Under the pieces are notes generated by a model that saw only the letters and a program-made list of their open reading frames with translations, was not told where the DNA came from and did no database searches. DNA of 52,448 bases. It comes from Desulfotignum sp. (GTDB lineage Bacteria > Desulfobacterota > Desulfobacteria > Desulfobacterales > Desulfobacteraceae). Positions 49,891-52,448 of this stretch are shown here, piece by piece. The translations under genes were made by a program, and so were the position numbers. The DNA lies in contig JAIPDL010000020.1 of the NCBI GenBank assembly GCA_021737695.1, forward strand, positions 1-52,448. The letters run 5' to 3'. How positions within the stretch are numbered: the stretch's first letter is position 1; every line of letters begins with the position of its first letter.

Positions 49891-52359
49891 TCAGGAAACC
49901 ACAAAGTCATTGGTTTTGATCAGTCCGGGCATGGGTACTATGGGGTGGCCGGTTTCCGATATGGCGGTCCCTTCCGGAAACCGGAATCCCGGGGCCATGG
50001 ACGTATAATACGCCTGATCATAACACCGCAGTTCCACATCCACGGCATCTCCTTTTCGGATCAGGGTGGATGTCAGTCCATAGTCCACTTCTCCTAAAGG
50101 CGTGGCAATAATATACCGGGGTATCTCCCGGCCGGACCCTTCTCTTCGGACCATGGTGGCGATATCCACCACATCGTAGGAATCTATGGGATGGGCCGCG
50201 TTCCAGGAGATCTGGACCGGCAGCCCTGCCACATACAGGTGATGGAATTCAATACCGGTACTGCGCAGGGTATAGGCCAGGTCATGAATCAACGTATCAT
50301 TGTCGTTGACCCCGCCCAGCAGCGGGACATTGGCATATACAGTGATGCCTTTGCTGTTCAGGCGCCGGGTGATAACGGTGTGGTCCGGGGTCAGGTCTGA
50401 TGCCAGCACAAACCAGGTTTCAATTTCCAACCGCAGGGGGGTTACCACGGACAGTGCGTTTACGTCTTCCAGAAAATTGACCCGGGACCGCGTGAAAGCC
50501 TGAGGACCCGTGGCCAGTTTCAAGGAGCAGATACGCAGGGCATTGACATGGGGGATCGCCGCCAGCCTGTTTGCAATCCTGCGGATCTCAAACAGGTGGT
50601 CCAGGGCCTCGCCCGTGACCCGTACATCCGTGATCCGGGAATCGCTGGCAATATAGGCAAATTCCGCCTCACCCGCCCGGGGATGGATGTTTACCCGGGT
50701 TTCATGCAGGCGTGATACACCGTCCAAACCCGTATCCACCATGGAACCCGCCGTCTGGTCCGTCTCAGCCAGTGCGGTTCTGAGCCGCGCCACTTCTTCG
50801 GGCAGTGCGTCTGGGTTGACCGGGGCTGTTTTTTCGGGCCGGTTGCCCACCAGGTAGTCTTCATTACCGATTTTTGCCATGTACTGAATGTCAATGGTGC
50901 CTTCTGCGTTGACCCGCACATTGGTCAATGAATTGGCCAATGGGGCAAACGCCTTGAAATATTCCGGGGTGTAAGGGGTGCGGATCCAGACGAAATAATC
51001 CTGGTTTTCCACTTTTTCCACGGCCCATCCGCTGGAGAACCAGTCCATTTTACCGATGGGGGTGGCCGTGCAGATCCGGGGGATCACCCGGTCGGACAAA
51101 TGGGCCCGCAGGTGCAGGGCAATATCGATGCCGTCAGACAGCGGTTTCCAGTAAATGGAGTTGCCGTGAATGGGGCTGCACGGGATATAGATATAGTGCA
51201 GCTCAGCCCCGGCCCCCCGCAGCAGACCGAACAGTTTCACCAGTTCCGGACCCGTGTCATTGCAGTCGCTTAAAAACGGGGTCTGGACATACACGGCCAC
51301 CCCGTGGTTCACCAGGTCGGTGATGATGTCCAGGCTTTCCGGGGACACCTCGTCCGGATGGATGAAATGGGTGGCCACTTCAATACGTTTGCCGACCCGG
51401 TTCAGTTCCAGGCTTTTCTGTTTGATGTATTTGAGATATTCCCCTTCTTTTTCCAGAAACAGGTCCGGATAATAGGCAATGGACCGGGTGGCCAGGCGCA
51501 GGGTCTGAACATGGTCCACCTCCTTGAGCCCGTCAATGGCTGCTTCCATGTTTTTCCGGTTCAAGAAAGGATCGCCGCCCGTGATCACGATCTCCTTGAT
51601 GGAGGGGGATGACCGGACATGGTCCACGGCATTCATCACCGCTTGGGGCGTGGGATTTTTTTCGTTCCGGGAATCCTTGTGTTTCCGGAAGCAGAATCGG
51701 CAGTAGACCGGGCAGCTCATGTTGAGCAGAAAGATGACCCGGTTCTGATACATCTGCTCCAGGAGCCCCTCATGGAACTGGCCGATCCAGGTGTTGGTGT
51801 GACCGACATTGTCCAGTTCCTCCACAAACGGCAGATACTGGTAGGCCACATCTCTGGACACCATCATCTGCCGGATGGTGTGCCGGGACAGCCGCACCGG
51901 ATATTTTTCAATGACTTTCTGGATATCGTCCCGATCGGATTCCGGAATGTTGTGGTTGGTCAGGGAGATGAGCTGGTCCGTGTTTCTGACCGACACATAT
52001 CCATGGCCGGGAATCACCTGTTCCAGAAACGCCACCAGCAGTATATGGGGCAGGGTCACACCGTTCAGTTCCAGCGTCTGACCCTCGCCGGCACCGATGG
52101 CGGATAGAACGGTTTTAAAAAAATCTTCAGGATACCCTTCAAACCCGGTGGCCGCCAGCAGATTCTCCCATTTGGCCTGGCCGTTGCCCTGTTTGATGAT
52201 ATCGGCGAATTCGCTGCCGCAGAACTGGGCATTGCCGTAAATTTCCAGAAATGTCCGGGCCCCTTCCTCCAGTTGGGAGAGCAGCACTGTTTTTTGTTCC
52301 CCGGAATAATCGAACCGGATGTCCAGGGTGGTGTCTGATATGTTTCTGTCTGTTTTCAT
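49891..52359 (-). CDS. tandem KamA-family radical SAM protein
   Basis: An 822-residue protein holding two KamA-like halves. The first (about 110-500) has the radical SAM motif CPVYCRFC (Cys216, Cys220, Cys223), VITGGDPF (258-265), VATHFIHPDE and YIYIPCSPIHGN, like lysine 2,3-aminomutase. The second (about 555-790) repeats the order: DVRVTGEAL, ETWFVLASDLTPDH, GITVYANVPLLGGVND, HHLYVAGLP and EIPRYIIATPLGEVDYG. It has no CxxxCxxC, so it is a degenerate copy. The ATG at 52359 has GAGG upstream. Its stop lies 16 bases before the M23 gene. Function unknown; an amino acid mutase with a structural second half is plausible. Confidence 0.85.
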   Translation of the reverse strand: MKTDRNISDTTLDIRFDYSGEQKTVLLSQLEEGARTFLEIYGNAQFCGSEFADIIKQGNGQAKWENLLAATGFEGYPEDFFKTVLSAIGAGEGQTLELNGVTLPHILLVAFLEQVIPGHGYVSVRNTDQLISLTNHNIPESDRDDIQKVIEKYPVRLSRHTIRQMMVSRDVAYQYLPFVEELDNVGHTNTWIGQFHEGLLEQMYQNRVIFLLNMSCPVYCRFCFRKHKDSRNEKNPTPQAVMNAVDHVRSSPSIKEIVITGGDPFLNRKNMEAAIDGLKEVDHVQTLRLATRSIAYYPDLFLEKEGEYLKYIKQKSLELNRVGKRIEVATHFIHPDEVSPESLDIITDLVNHGVAVYVQTPFLSDCNDTGPELVKLFGLLRGAGAELHYIYIPCSPIHGNSIYWKPLSDGIDIALHLRAHLSDRVIPRICTATPIGKMDWFSSGWAVEKVENQDYFVWIRTPYTPEYFKAFAPLANSLTNVRVNAEGTIDIQYMAKIGNEDYLVGNRPEKTAPVNPDALPEEVARLRTALAETDQTAGSMVDTGLDGVSRLHETRVNIHPRAGEAEFAYIASDSRITDVRVTGEALDHLFEIRRIANRLAAIPHVNALRICSLKLATGPQAFTRSRVNFLEDVNALSVVTPLRLEIETWFVLASDLTPDHTVITRRLNSKGITVYANVPLLGGVNDNDTLIHDLAYTLRSTGIEFHHLYVAGLPVQISWNAAHPIDSYDVVDIATMVRREGSGREIPRYIIATPLGEVDYGLTSTLIRKGDAVDVELRCYDQAYYTSMAPGFRFPEGTAISETGHPIVPMPGLIKTNDFVVS

Positions 52360-52360
52360 G

Positions 52361-52448
52361 TCACGCCTCTTTTGCCTTGTATAAATAATAGACCGTTTCT
52401 CTGGGAAAACCGTATCCCATGACCTGGCCCAGCACTTCATCTTCTTTG
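52361..52448 (-). CDS. 3' end of an unidentified gene (partial)
   Basis: Reading in from the window edge, the minus strand encodes EDEVLGQVMGYGFPRETVYY and then LYKAKEA before TGA at 52361-52363, one base before the KamA start. Close spacing shows it is a real gene upstream in the same operon. Too short to assign. Confidence 0.45.
   Translation of the reverse strand, partial: KEDEVLGQVMGYGFPRETVYYLYKAKEA

Noticed and set aside
1-52448. CRISPR arrays, tRNA or rRNA genes
   Set aside because: No regularly spaced repeats, cloverleaf-like segments or rRNA core sequences were noticed by eye; a dedicated scan was not possible.

Overview
The window reads as chromosomal DNA of an anaerobic deltaproteobacterium, probably a Desulfobacterota/Desulfobacteraceae-like sulfate reducer. 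This is inferred from gene content only: two TRAP transporter operons, biotin-dependent carboxylase parts, rubrerythrin, a CGGC protein, a NifU-like scaffold, a KamA-type radical SAM protein and a sigma-54-type promoter. No rRNA, tRNA or CRISPR array was seen. Composition changes near 21.2-21.4 kb: the left part is AT-richer (27/60 G+C in the line at 8941) and holds several gene remnants, while the right part is GC-richer (37/60 in the line at 26041). This suggests a mosaic with a transferred or decaying left segment.

Layout. 0.1-10.9 kb (+): catabolic operon A, with a PxpA-like protein lacking its N-terminus, BCCP, biotin carboxylase, a BCCP-like protein without biotinyl lysine, NhaC antiporter, MalY/PatB lyase, a leftover BCCP 5' fragment, OsmC protein, TRAP DctP-Q-M and MmgE/PrpD. 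10.9-11.8 kb: debris (transposase remnant, AGCS symporter remnant, long inverted repeat). 11.8-15.6 kb: alpha/beta hydrolase, methyltransferase plus cupin, TetR regulator, truncated flavodoxin-like protein. 15.7-21.2 kb: polar amino acid or opine-type ABC transporter with an M20 amidohydrolase, divergent from an RpiR regulator across a palindrome-rich gap. 21.4-27.2 kb: thiamine-binding protein, DHH phosphoesterase, YigZ, XRE-cupin regulator, aconitase-family dehydratase (two subunits), second MalY/PatB. 27.3-31.7 kb (-): SPFH membrane protein followed by an 1104-residue double-AAA/Lon protease fusion. 32.2-38.9 kb: porin, a HigBA toxin-antitoxin module between two copies of an MFS 3' end, an SDR/chalcone-isomerase-like/GPH-transporter operon, UvsE and rubrerythrin. 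39.1-47.8 kb: catabolic operon B, with PxpC-B-A, TRAP DctM-Q-P and a GntR regulator on the minus strand, divergent from BCCP, biotin carboxylase and a creatininase-family hydrolase. 48.0-49.1 kb: CGGC protein, FmdB zinc ribbon and NifU-like scaffold behind a candidate sigma-54 promoter. 49.2-52.4 kb (-): M23 peptidase and a tandem KamA-type radical SAM protein.

The two systems most worth following are: (1) the SPFH plus AAA-AAA-Lon pair, which resembles an HflKC/FtsH-like membrane proteolysis module rebuilt around a Lon protease domain; and (2) operon B, in which all parts of a urea-carboxylase-like enzyme (BC, BCCP, AHS1, AHS2) are separate genes next to PxpA, a creatininase-family hydrolase, a TRAP importer and a GntR regulator with a clear palindromic operator. 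This predicts uptake and ATP/biotin-dependent opening of a lactam or cyclic amide.
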